NCBI GenBank assembly: GCA_029250885.1
Contig: JAQXEK010000032.1
Coordinates: 1-39,199 of the forward strand
Length of the DNA: 39,199 nucleotides
Reading direction: 5' to 3'
From: Planctomycetota bacterium
GTDB lineage: Bacteria > Planctomycetota > UBA1135 > GCA-002686595
Shown: piece by piece, positions 30,444 through 37,709 of the stretch
Numbering within the stretch: position 1 is the stretch's first letter
Layout of the letters: each line of letters starts with the position of its first letter
Translations under genes and position numbers: made by a program
The notes under the pieces: model-generated
Databases searched by the model: none
The model's input: the letters and a program-made list of their open reading frames with translations, nothing else
Told to the model about the DNA's origin: nothing

Positions 30444-31169
30444 CTAGATCATCCAGCCGCCGGAGACGGGAATGTTCGCGCCCGTGGTGTACACGGATTG
30501 GTCCGAAATCAGAAATGAGGCCACGGCGGCGACCTCTTCGGGGCTGCCGACCCGGCCCATGGGTATCTTGGCTAGGAGCTCTTCCGACAATGTGCCCGCG
30601 TGGGCGGCGTCGTGGGGAATGAGCCCCGGGGAGATCATGTTGGCCCGTGCCCCGCTAAGGGCAAGCTCGACCGCCAGGGACTTGACCAACACCAAGAGCG
30701 CGCTCTTCGCAGCCGCATAGGCGGCACTGTCCTGGCGCGGGCCGTGACCTTCGAGTCCAGCGCAGCCGAAGAAGACCATGGCACCCTTGCGCAACTCGAT
30801 AGCCGCACGCGCGGCTTCGGCCACATGCATCGCGGTCATCACATTCGACTGCCACATGGCGACTAGTAGCTCGGCATCCGAAGCGTGGCCTGTGTCGTAG
30901 TTTCCCACGGCGTGAACAACAGAATCAAGGCCGCCGTCCTGTTGCACAACAGCCTGCACCAGGCGCTCGGCTTCCGATGGGACCGCTAGGTCCACTTGGT
31001 GGATGCGGCCGGGAAATTCCATCTCAAGGTTGGCGGCGCGATCGCCGGACTCGCGGTAGGTGATGTGCACCTGCATGCCCTGGGCGGAGAGCAGGCGCGC
31101 GGTAGCGAGACCAAGGCCGCGGATGCCGCCTGTAACGAGGACGACGGGTTGCAAGGGGGCAGATTCCAT
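30444..31169 (-). CDS. Short-chain dehydrogenase/reductase (FabG-like) lacking the usual catalytic serine
   Basis: A 241-residue SDR. The cofactor motif TGGIRGLG (13-20) and the catalytic pair YAAAKS (Y151, K155) are clear, and the C-terminal GSPEEVAAVASFLISDQSVYTTGANIPVSGG is typical of FabG-like enzymes. Counting from Y151, the serine expected at 138 falls in FFGCAGLEG, where the residue is Gly with a Cys two positions before. The NNAG motif is replaced by VHAVGNY. This departs from ordinary ketoreductases and suggests either a different reaction or a poorly active protein. It lies 45 bases after lepB and 34 bases before the aldehyde dehydrogenase, so the three may be one operon. Confidence 0.85.
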   Translation of the reverse strand: MESAPLQPVVLVTGGIRGLGLATARLLSAQGMQVHITYRESGDRAANLEMEFPGRIHQVDLAVPSEAERLVQAVVQQDGGLDSVVHAVGNYDTGHASDAELLVAMWQSNVMTAMHVAEAARAAIELRKGAMVFFGCAGLEGHGPRQDSAAYAAAKSALLVLVKSLAVELALSGARANMISPGLIPHDAAHAGTLSEELLAKIPMGRVGSPEEVAAVASFLISDQSVYTTGANIPVSGGWMI

Positions 31170-31214
31170 AGCAGCAGATTACTGCATTCCCCCACCCGGT
31201 GTGCGGGCGGTCCG

Positions 31215-31832
31215 CTAGTTTAGGAAGCCGACGCGTTCAAGGGGCCACATGCGCAGGCCGACGCGTCCCCGCATGAGCTCGGACTTGACCTGGCCGAACT
31301 CGCGGCTGTCGCTCGAGCGCGGGCGGTTGTCCCCCAGCACAAAGAAGTGCTCGGACCGGACAGTCGTGGCCACAAAAGCGCGCTTGTCCACACTAGCCAC
31401 ATAAGGCTCGTCCAACAGGTTGCCGTTGACCCACAGCATGCCGTTGGCCAGCACGATCTCGTCCCCGGGTAGGCCGATGATGCGCTTGACGTAGTCTACA
31501 TTGAGATCTAATGGATAGCGCATCACGACGATGTCGCCGCGGTGGTAGCCCATAATATCGGACCAGGGCTCCACAAGGATTCGGTCCCCGTCCACGAGCC
31601 CCGGCTGCATGGAGCCGCCCCGCACAACGGGGGTTTGAAAGGCCAGCAGGTAGACGAGGAAGAAGCCGACGGTCATGTGCGCCAGCCGGCGCGCGGCACG
31701 CGGGATGCGCTGTCCCAGAGTCCGGGGCTCCAGGTTGGGGGCGCTCTCGGGCCAGACGACCTCCTGAACATCAATCGAGTCCGACCGGCTGGGCAAGGGA
31801 GCCTGGACCTGGTCCAAGCTGACGGGGATCAT
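31215..31832 (-). CDS. lepB: Signal peptidase I
   Basis: Removes signal peptides from exported proteins at the outer face of the inner membrane. It is 205 residues from the ATG at 31832; an in-frame GTG at 31868 adds 12. One membrane segment (AHMTVGFFLVYLLAF) is followed by the catalytic serine motif VRGGSMQPGLVDGDRILVE (S74 from the ATG), the lysine box DYVKRIIGLPGDEIVL (K116) and the conserved FFVLGDNRPRSSDSREFG near the end. All key boxes are intact. The N-terminal cytoplasmic part of about 55 residues is longer than in some. It is the first gene of a possible lepB-SDR-aldehyde dehydrogenase unit and is divergent from the diguanylate cyclase gene. Confidence 0.93.
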   Translation of the reverse strand: MIPVSLDQVQAPLPSRSDSIDVQEVVWPESAPNLEPRTLGQRIPRAARRLAHMTVGFFLVYLLAFQTPVVRGGSMQPGLVDGDRILVEPWSDIMGYHRGDIVVMRYPLDLNVDYVKRIIGLPGDEIVLANGMLWVNGNLLDEPYVASVDKRAFVATTVRSEHFFVLGDNRPRSSDSREFGQVKSELMRGRVGLRMWPLERVGFLN

Positions 31833-31947
31833 TGCTGCGCCAGGCAGCTGATTGGGGACTCGCTTCACCCACTGCTTATCGAGATCCTAGGGCCCAGATC
31901 TTGACCCGGATCTTTACTTAGGTCCGCAGAAAGCATACTCATGGTGC

Positions 31948-33231
31948 ATGAGCAACGAGGTCAAGTCGCCCGAAGCCGCCTTCAAGGCCAGAGGAGAGGG
32001 GGTTAGCCCCCCATCGAAGTCAGCTGGATGGGAAGCAAGCCCCGCTGGAGCCCTAAAAACCACGCTGGTTTTGCTAATAACCATCGCCCTGGGCGATCGT
32101 TTCCTGCCACCGACGATCCCCGTCTCGGTGCTGTTCATCATGCCGGTCCTGACGTCGGTGTGGATGCGCAAGCGGAGCGTCATCTTCTCCACCGCGACCC
32201 TAGCCATGATCTTGATCTTGACCAACCTGGACCTGGGCGACAAGAACTACGACCGGGTCCATACCATCGCCTCTGCCGGGGTCAGCATCTTCATTCTGTG
32301 GACGACCGTCTCCATGGGCTGCATGTGGCTGTCCGTGCAGCGTGAGCTGGTGCGCAGCCAGCGCACCACGCGCAAGACCCTGACCAACCTCGCAGAGGGC
32401 GTCTTGACCGTAGACCAGGACCAGCGCATCGTACTCATGAACCCCGCCGCCGAGCGCATGACCGGCTGGGAGCTTGGAGACGCCAAGGGCCGCGCCTTGG
32501 CTGAGGTCGTCCAGCGCGAGCGCGACGTCATCCTGATACCTGGCGAAGGCGTACCCTCGGGCCAGGGCGAAGTGCTGATCTCACGAAGTGGCGAGGCGGC
32601 ACCCGTGGAGGTCTCCGAGGTCCAGTTCGACATCGACGACGAGACCAGCGGCTCGGTGCTCGTGATCACCGACGCTAGCGAACGCCGTGACCGCGAGGGG
32701 GCCATGCTGCGCCTGGCCTACCGCGATCGCCTGACGGGCCTCCCCAACCGCGCCTCGCTCTCCGACCGCATGGACCTAGAGTTTGCCCACGCCCGACGCG
32801 CCAAGGCACTGCTCGGCATGCTGTTCTTGGATCTGGATGGGCTGAAGCTGGCCAACGACACTTATGGGCACAAGGCTGGCGATGCGCTGCTGGTGGGCTT
32901 TGCCGACCGCCTGCGCAGTGTGTTGCGAGAGGGAGACACGGTCGCGCGTTTGGGTGGCGACGAGTTTACCGTGCTGCTTCCGGACCTGGACGATGCGTCC
33001 AACGCGGGGCTGATTGCGGACAAGGTCCTGGTCGCCCTGAAGGAGCCGATCTTGCACGACGGGAAGCGACTCTGGGCCTCGGCAAGCATTGGGATTGCAA
33101 TCTTTCCCAGGGACGGCGACAGTGGCGAGCAGCTGCTCGAGCGGGCCGATGAGGCAATGTACGAAGCTAAGCAGGCCGGGGGCGCGCGCTACTGCATCTG
33201 GGGCGCGAGGGAAGAAGCTCCGGTTTCCTAA
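31948..33231 (+). CDS. Membrane diguanylate cyclase (PAS-GGDEF)
   Basis: A 427-residue protein predicted to make cyclic di-GMP from GTP. About four membrane helices lie within 38-130 (TLVLLITIALG, VLFIMPVLTSVW, FSTATLAMILILT, AGVSIFILWTTVSMGCMWL). A PAS sensor follows at 145-245 (NLAEGVLTVDQDQRIVLMNPAAERMTGW, SVLVITDASERR). The GGDEF domain runs from about 258: DRLTGLPNRASLSDRM, LGMLFLDLDGLKLANDTYGHKAGDALL, ARLGGDEF (336-340) with the intact active site, and a feedback inhibitory I-site RxxD (R327-D330, REGD) five residues before it. Both activity and product inhibition are therefore expected. No EAL domain is present. Another c-di-GMP effector gene, PilZ, is at 3.2 kb. Confidence 0.93.
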   Translation: MSNEVKSPEAAFKARGEGVSPPSKSAGWEASPAGALKTTLVLLITIALGDRFLPPTIPVSVLFIMPVLTSVWMRKRSVIFSTATLAMILILTNLDLGDKNYDRVHTIASAGVSIFILWTTVSMGCMWLSVQRELVRSQRTTRKTLTNLAEGVLTVDQDQRIVLMNPAAERMTGWELGDAKGRALAEVVQRERDVILIPGEGVPSGQGEVLISRSGEAAPVEVSEVQFDIDDETSGSVLVITDASERRDREGAMLRLAYRDRLTGLPNRASLSDRMDLEFAHARRAKALLGMLFLDLDGLKLANDTYGHKAGDALLVGFADRLRSVLREGDTVARLGGDEFTVLLPDLDDASNAGLIADKVLVALKEPILHDGKRLWASASIGIAIFPRDGDSGEQLLERADEAMYEAKQAGGARYCIWGAREEAPVS

Positions 33232-33261
33232 CCCTGCGGTCTTTCCTTCGCAGCTAACCGT

Positions 33262-34251
33262 TCACAGTACGAGGCCAGCGATTCCGGCGAATCCGATCAG
33301 AGTACCCAGGATGGAGACGGGGCCCTGGCGCACGCCGAACTTGTAGCCTAGGGGCAAGATGAACAGCGGCGATGTCGACAGCAACAGCGCCGAGATGTGC
33401 CCCGGCGCCACCTGCACCGTGGCCGAATGCAGAGGCAACGAGATCAGCGTAGCGAAGAACGTCGGGACCAAGAGCGCCCGTAGCAGAACCCGGTTGCCGA
33501 GGGGACGTAGCGTCGCAGCCAGGCCGGCCGGGCTCTGGCGGCCGCGGCGGTTGAGGCTAAAGATAGATGCGATCGCAATCGCGGCGACCAGTCCGCCAAA
33601 GAGCCGTACGACAGTACCTGGCAGGACCTCGACCCCCTGAAAACTCTTGTGGGCTACGACGATGGCCAAAGCCTGGCTGACGGCGGCGCCCAGGGCAAAC
33701 AGCAGCCCCAGACCGACCTTGCGCGGGTCCCGGCGCGGCTCGCTGGTCTGGGACTTCTTCGGGTCCAAGATCACTAGGGAGACGCCTGCCAGGACGACGG
33801 TCATCCAGCCCAGAGACGATGCGTCGAAGGTCTCCTTCAAAAAGAGCCAGCCCACCAGGCCGGCGATGGGCGGGGTCAGGTTGCCCACCATGGCGGTGGC
33901 TTGTACACCTGCCAAGGGGAAGGCTGCGAAGTAGAGGGTGTCCCCCACCGCGAAGCCGACCACGCCGCTCCAGAAGAGCGGCCAAAAGGCCTCGGCGCCC
34001 GGGTAGCTGGAGCCCATGATCAGCCCCGCGATGACGAAGACCGTCGTAGCGAGGCTGTTCTTGAACAGGTTCATGCCCGCCGGCGAAGGCGGGCTCTCGG
34101 ATGCACTGCGACGAGCGTGGACGGCGTCGAATAGAAGGCAGCCAAGCCCCCAGCTCGCGGAGGCCAAGAGGCCGGTCAGGGCCGCAACGCCAACGGCTCC
34201 GCCAGACGGCTCACTCCAGATAGCAAGCACTTGAAGAGTGCTAGTAAGCAC
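33262..34251 (-). CDS. EamA-family (DMT superfamily) transporter
   Basis: A 329-residue inner-membrane protein with about ten hydrophobic helices in two EamA halves. The first is TGLLASASWGLGCLLFDAV, SLATTVFVIAGLIMGSSYP, FWPLFWSGVVGFAVGDTLYFAAFPLAGVQATAMVGNLTPPIAGLVGWLFLKET; the second is LGLLFALGAAVSQALAIVVAHK, VVRLFGGLVAAIAIASIFSL, LLVPTFFATLISLPLHSATVQVAPGHISALLLSTSPLFILPLGYKFG and a final GTLIGFAGIAGLVL. The proline-glutamate motif (LFLKETFDASSLGWMTVVLAGVSLVIL) is typical. Substrate is unknown. The start could be GTG at 34251 or GTG at 34230; both lie in or beside the AGCACT/AGTGCT repeat. It follows the Rrf2 gene by 27 bases, so they may be regulated together. Confidence 0.85.
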   Translation of the reverse strand: MLTSTLQVLAIWSEPSGGAVGVAALTGLLASASWGLGCLLFDAVHARRSASESPPSPAGMNLFKNSLATTVFVIAGLIMGSSYPGAEAFWPLFWSGVVGFAVGDTLYFAAFPLAGVQATAMVGNLTPPIAGLVGWLFLKETFDASSLGWMTVVLAGVSLVILDPKKSQTSEPRRDPRKVGLGLLFALGAAVSQALAIVVAHKSFQGVEVLPGTVVRLFGGLVAAIAIASIFSLNRRGRQSPAGLAATLRPLGNRVLLRALLVPTFFATLISLPLHSATVQVAPGHISALLLSTSPLFILPLGYKFGVRQGPVSILGTLIGFAGIAGLVL

Positions 34252-34252
34252 T
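34226..34252. promoter_or_regulatory. Three alternating inverted half-sites between the Rrf2 and EamA genes
   Basis: AGCACT (34226-34231), AGTGCT (34237-34242) and AGCACT (34247-34252) alternate in orientation with 5- and 4-base spacers, so each neighbouring pair is a perfect inverted repeat. They overlap the likely EamA start and lie just past the stop of the Rrf2 gene, as an operator could. Overlap with coding sequence means the repeat could also be chance codon use. Confidence 0.4.
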
Positions 34253-34278
34253 TAGGCTGTGTCCTAGGGCTCGCGCGC

Positions 34279-34734
34279 CTAAGCCGTAGGGGTCGGGCAG
34301 GGGTAGCCGGACCCGGGCTTGACGGTACAGAAGTGGGCTAGATCGCGCAGAGTGGTACTGGCCAAGAGAGCCAGGTACTCATCACTGGTACGCTTCCAGT
34401 ATTGATGCAGAGGGCACGCGCGCTCGTCCGAACACTCGGACTGGCCCAGCAGGCATTTGCGGATCTTGCCCAGGTGCCCGTCCGCGTTAACGATGTCGTA
34501 TAGGGAGATGTCCGAGGGAACCTTGTCCTGGGCCAAGCGGAAGCCACCACTGCGACCTCGCTGGCTGCGAATCAGGCCACGTGCCACAAGGGGCTGCAGG
34601 ATCTTAGCTAGGAACGGAGCCGGCACACCAAGGCGGTCCGCCATATCCCGAGCCAGGTAGTAACCACCCTTGGCTTCATTTAGGGATAGAAAGGTCAAAG
34701 CGCGAATCGCGTACTCGGAGGATCGTGAAATCAT
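34279..34734 (-). CDS. Rrf2-family transcription regulator with a three-cysteine cluster
   Basis: A 151-residue Rrf2 regulator. The N-terminal winged helix is intact: MISRSSEYAIRALTFLSL, YLARDMADRLGVPAPFLAKILQPLVARGLIRSQRGRSGGFRLAQ. The Fe-S region has C94, C101 and C107 in KCLLGQSECSDERACPLHQYW (CX6CX5C), as in IscR/NsrR-like members that sense iron-sulfur state, NO or redox. The tail carries two more cysteines (C136, and one in GYPCPTPTA). The following EamA gene starts 27 bases downstream with repeated half-sites between. The upstream sequence (34735-34800) is AT-rich with a TATAGT-like box, but no ideal promoter. Confidence 0.9.
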   Translation of the reverse strand: MISRSSEYAIRALTFLSLNEAKGGYYLARDMADRLGVPAPFLAKILQPLVARGLIRSQRGRSGGFRLAQDKVPSDISLYDIVNADGHLGKIRKCLLGQSECSDERACPLHQYWKRTSDEYLALLASTTLRDLAHFCTVKPGSGYPCPTPTA

Positions 34735-34848
34735 GGGCTAAGCAGACCACAGGAGCCGGGTTTAGTCACCAATAAAACTATATGATTCTCTCAAATGACA
34801 GCTATTCACAGACTCAGTCCAAGGGCCACTAACGCGCGCACTGGGCAC

Positions 34849-34884
34849 AAAAAAGCACCCGGCAGAGCGAACTCCACCGGGTGC
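34849..34884 (-). terminator. Strong intrinsic terminator of the 41-residue basic-protein gene
   Basis: GCACCCGG and CCGGGTGC (34855-34862 and 34877-34884) pair perfectly; a short GAG/CTC inner stem may form in the loop. On the minus strand the stem is followed directly by six Ts. It lies 24 bases past the stop codon at 34908, a tight fit for this short gene. Confidence 0.85.
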
Positions 34885-34907
34885 TTGTCTCTGTCGGCAG
34901 CTAGGGT

Positions 34908-35033
34908 CTAGCCGCGCGTGGTCTTGAGCTTGGCCTTGGCCTTGGCGCGGTTGGCGCCGGAGCCCATGCCCATCTGGCGTACGCGACGCTTGCCGCGGGT
35001 GGGACCACATACTTTGATCTGGGTTTTTGCCAT
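34908..35033 (-). CDS. 41-residue, very basic small protein, unknown (ribosome-associated candidate)
   Basis: The sequence begins MAKTQIKVCGPTRGKRRVRQ and ends MGMGSGANRAKAKAKLKTTRG. About a third of it is Lys or Arg, with one acidic residue at most and one cysteine. It is too short for usual gene calls. Support comes from an AGGAG ribosome-binding site (35040-35044) six bases before the ATG and a strong terminator right after, which together make a complete stand-alone unit. A different frame over the same bases is open for longer but has no such signals. Composition and size resemble tiny ribosomal proteins (bL34, bL36, bTHX), yet it matches none that I recall, so I give no name. A nucleic-acid-binding or toxin-like role is possible. 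Confidence 0.75.
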   Translation of the reverse strand: MAKTQIKVCGPTRGKRRVRQMGMGSGANRAKAKAKLKTTRG

Positions 35034-35339
35034 GTCGGACTCCTGGGTTGGTTCGCTGTGAACTTGTTATCTACTTAGAAGAGCGGTCTGTCCAGACTTG
35101 CGTCGGCTGCCATTGACTTGGGCGGGACCCCTCTGTGGATTTGGGGCGGAGAGCATAGCCTGCCCAGACGGAATCGTCAATCTCCTGACGGAACTAGGGT
35201 CTTTTTCCCTCGACATTCTCAATCTAGGCCTATTTTTAGCCCCTAGCTTGCCCCAGGAGATTTAGGGGACCATCCGCCCGCGACCGATTGCGGCGCCCAG
35301 GGGCTCCGCCTGGGAACCCGAACTCGTTAAGCTCCCCCC
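35034..35339. other. Divergent intergenic region between the small basic-protein gene and apaH
   Basis: No gene is supported in these 306 bases. For apaH a weak promoter can be drawn (TCGACA near 35210, TATTTT about 15 bases later), and its leader holds a hairpin CCCAGG-N7-CCTGGG (35296-35314). For the minus strand, AGGAG at 35044-35040 is the ribosome-binding site; a TAGATA box lies near 35070, without a clear -35. Confidence 0.4.
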
Positions 35340-36221
35340 ATGTTTGCCGCACCTAATGACCTGGGCCTCCCGTCGATCTACCACCCCACCTCCACCGACC
35401 CCCTACCCGAATCCGGGGGCCGGCGCATCTTCGTAGGCGACCTCCAGGGCTGTGTCGGCGAGCTCGAGGACCTGCTCGCGGCCACAGCCTTCGTGCCCGG
35501 GACGGACGTACTGCTGCCCGTGGGAGACCTAGTCAACCGAGGCCCGGAGTCGATCCAGACCCTCAAGCTGCTGCGCGAGATCGAAGCGCGGCCGGTGCTC
35601 GGCAACCACGACCTGCACGCCATCGCCGTGCGCGAGGGCACGCGCAAGCTGAGCAAGGAGGACACGATCGGCGAGCTCACCGACAAGAGCGACTCCAACG
35701 ACGAGCTGCTGCGCTGGCTCGGTGTCCAACCCCTGATCCGCATCTTCCCGGACTGCTACCAAGTCCACGCTGGGCTGCATCCGACGTGGAAGGGATTGAA
35801 GCGCATCACCACCGGTCTGCGCCCCGCTCCCCGTGGCATCCACTTTCCCGCCAAGCAAAAGGCCGCCAACTCCCACGGCAAGATCCGCGACATTGACACG
35901 TCGGACTACGTGACGCGAACGCGCTTCACCAACGCGAAGGGCACCTGGCCGTCGAAGCACGACAAGCGCGACGAGGACGGCAACCCCATCGACCGCAAGT
36001 GGCGGCCTTGGTACGAGTTCTACCACCGGGAGAACCACGGCAACCGTCGCGTGATCTACGGGCACTGGGCCATGTTCGGTCTGTGCGAGAAGCCCCAGTC
36101 TTTGGGCTTGGACACGGGCTGCGTCTGGGGCGGCGAGCTGACCGCGTGGATTCCCGAGGAAGAGCGCTTGGTCTCGGTCAAGGCGCGCGAGCGCTGGGCC
36201 GGGAACTTCAGGCCGCGCTAG
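35340..36221 (+). CDS. apaH: ApaH-like symmetrical diadenosine tetraphosphatase/metallophosphatase
   Basis: ApaH hydrolyses diadenosine tetraphosphate (Ap4A) symmetrically to two ADP and removes Np4N caps from RNA. The 293-residue protein has the metal motifs GDLQGCVGELEDLLA (GDxQG form, as in several ApaHs), LLPVGDLVNRGPESI, LGNHDLHAIAV, VHAGLHPTW and the late blocks RVIYGHWAMFG and LGLDTGCVWGGELTAW. The ELLRWLGVQPLI block also matches. The N-terminus carries about 28 extra residues (PTSTDPLPESGGRR) before the catalytic core. Reading from the ATG at 35340, the length is close to E. coli ApaH. It converges on the YihY/BrkB gene with 12 bases between stops. Confidence 0.87.
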   Translation: MFAAPNDLGLPSIYHPTSTDPLPESGGRRIFVGDLQGCVGELEDLLAATAFVPGTDVLLPVGDLVNRGPESIQTLKLLREIEARPVLGNHDLHAIAVREGTRKLSKEDTIGELTDKSDSNDELLRWLGVQPLIRIFPDCYQVHAGLHPTWKGLKRITTGLRPAPRGIHFPAKQKAANSHGKIRDIDTSDYVTRTRFTNAKGTWPSKHDKRDEDGNPIDRKWRPWYEFYHRENHGNRRVIYGHWAMFGLCEKPQSLGLDTGCVWGGELTAWIPEEERLVSVKARERWAGNFRPR

Positions 36222-36233
36222 GCGCTGGACTGG

Positions 36234-37700
36234 TTAGTTGGCGCCGTCCATCGCTAGTTCGCCGATGGTCTCGTTGCTGGAGCAGGCGATCTGCTGTTCG
36301 TCGAATCTGTCGAGGGTTGCGTCCGCGGTGCGGTCGGTCTCCGTCAAGGGCTTGAGTTCCGCGGGCTGGCGGCGGCCCTTGAGTGCGTCGATGACCTCTT
36401 TCACCCGCAGGTAGTCGGGATCCCGCGCGAACAGATAGCGCCTTGGGGCGGCGGCGTCCACGGCCAGGACGCCCTCGTCCCGGAGCACGTGCAGCACCTC
36501 TTCCAGGGACCTCTCTGGGACCCCCATCGACTCGGCCAGGTCCGGTACCTCGGGGCTGGACTCGCCGCTCTGGAAGACCTGGGCCAGGCGGATCAAGGCG
36601 CGCAGGGCGACTCGCTCGCGGAAGGACTGGTCGTGCTCGGCGCTGCGGGCAATCTGGCGATAGGCGGGCTCGTTCTGGTGGGCGAAGGCCAGCTCCGCGC
36701 CGACCAGAACCGTGATCCACGAGATGTTGACCCAAACCAGGAAGATAGGAAATGCAGCGATACCCGAGTAGATCGCACCGTAGCTGGACATGCCGAACTG
36801 GAATTGCACGTGGAGGATCTGGGCCAGCTGCCAAAGGCCGCCGCCGAGGATGCCGCCGAGCAGCGCTGAGAACAAGCGCACCCTTGTGTTGGGCATAAAG
36901 AGGTAGACGAAGGCGAATCCAAACCAGGCGGCGAAGAGCGAGCTCATGCGCAGAATCTCTTGCACCACGGGACCGATGTGCAGGGTCTCCTGTATTTGCA
37001 CCGAGGTCGAGCCGGATTTTAGTGCTGCGGTCACCGCCGTCGCCGAGAGCAGCACGATGGGAACCACGACCACAATCGAGAGATAGTCGGACACCTTGCG
37101 CGGAATGGAACGTGGTCGCTCTACGCCCCAGATGTCGTTAAAGCTGGCCTCAATCGCGCTTAGCAGCTTAATGATGATGTACAGCAGCACCGCTAGGCCG
37201 AACAGTCCGATCTTGCCAAAGTCGGTGCCTTCCACTAAGAACAAGAGCTTGTCGAGGGTCTCGCGAAGGCCAACGGAGGCGACCTCTTTCCCATCCCCTG
37301 CACCGGTGTCTGCGGGTAGGCCAATGTTGTTGTCTAGGAACGGCCCGATAATCTCGAGCTGCATGCGCGAGTATGCGCCGAGCCCCTTCGCGACGGAGAA
37401 GGTGAAGGCCAACAGAGGCACGATGGATAGCACCGTGATAAAGGTCAGGGCCTGGGCCCGGAACAGGCAGCGATCGCGCAAGAAGCCGCGGATCGTCAGG
37501 CTACCGACCCGCATAATGCGGTACATGGCCCCCTGTAGCGGGTGCATCGCGTCTGTATTTACTAGCCAGACTTCGTGACTAAAGTAGTTCAGGAGGCGCT
37601 TAATCAGACCAACGCGGACCTTCTTGCCATTGGGTCCCGTGGCTAGCTTCGGGCGCTTGGGCCCGGTGCTCTGGGGGCGATTCCAATGGGAGAGCTTCAT
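36234..37700 (-). CDS. YihY/BrkB-family membrane protein with C-terminal winged-helix-like domain
   Basis: A 488-residue protein of the YihY (virulence factor BrkB) family, about six membrane helices (AQALTFITVLSIVPLLAFTFSVA, GLFGLAVLLYIIIKLLSAIE, YLSIVVVVPIVLLSATAVTAAL, MSSLFAAWFGFAFVYLFMP, FSALLGGILGGGLWQLAQI, YSGIAAFPIFLVWVNISWITVLVGAELAFAHQ). The family was once mis-called ribonuclease BN; its role is unsettled. Residues 350-430 form an extra soluble domain (VALRALIRLAQVFQSGESSPEVPDLAESMGVPERSLEEVLHVLRDEGVLAVD) with a winged-helix pattern. A basic N-terminal tail (about 50 residues) is also long. It follows the FAD-oxidase gene by nine bases on the same strand, so both are likely one transcript. 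Confidence 0.87.
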   Translation of the reverse strand: MKLSHWNRPQSTGPKRPKLATGPNGKKVRVGLIKRLLNYFSHEVWLVNTDAMHPLQGAMYRIMRVGSLTIRGFLRDRCLFRAQALTFITVLSIVPLLAFTFSVAKGLGAYSRMQLEIIGPFLDNNIGLPADTGAGDGKEVASVGLRETLDKLLFLVEGTDFGKIGLFGLAVLLYIIIKLLSAIEASFNDIWGVERPRSIPRKVSDYLSIVVVVPIVLLSATAVTAALKSGSTSVQIQETLHIGPVVQEILRMSSLFAAWFGFAFVYLFMPNTRVRLFSALLGGILGGGLWQLAQILHVQFQFGMSSYGAIYSGIAAFPIFLVWVNISWITVLVGAELAFAHQNEPAYRQIARSAEHDQSFRERVALRALIRLAQVFQSGESSPEVPDLAESMGVPERSLEEVLHVLRDEGVLAVDAAAPRRYLFARDPDYLRVKEVIDALKGRRQPAELKPLTETDRTADATLDRFDEQQIACSSNETIGELAMDGAN

Positions 37701-37709
37701 GCCCTTAGC

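Noticed and set aside
34762..35010. 82-codon minus-strand frame overlapping the small basic-protein gene
   Set aside because: It lacks a ribosome-binding site and runs through the terminator; the 41-codon frame has both signals in the right places.
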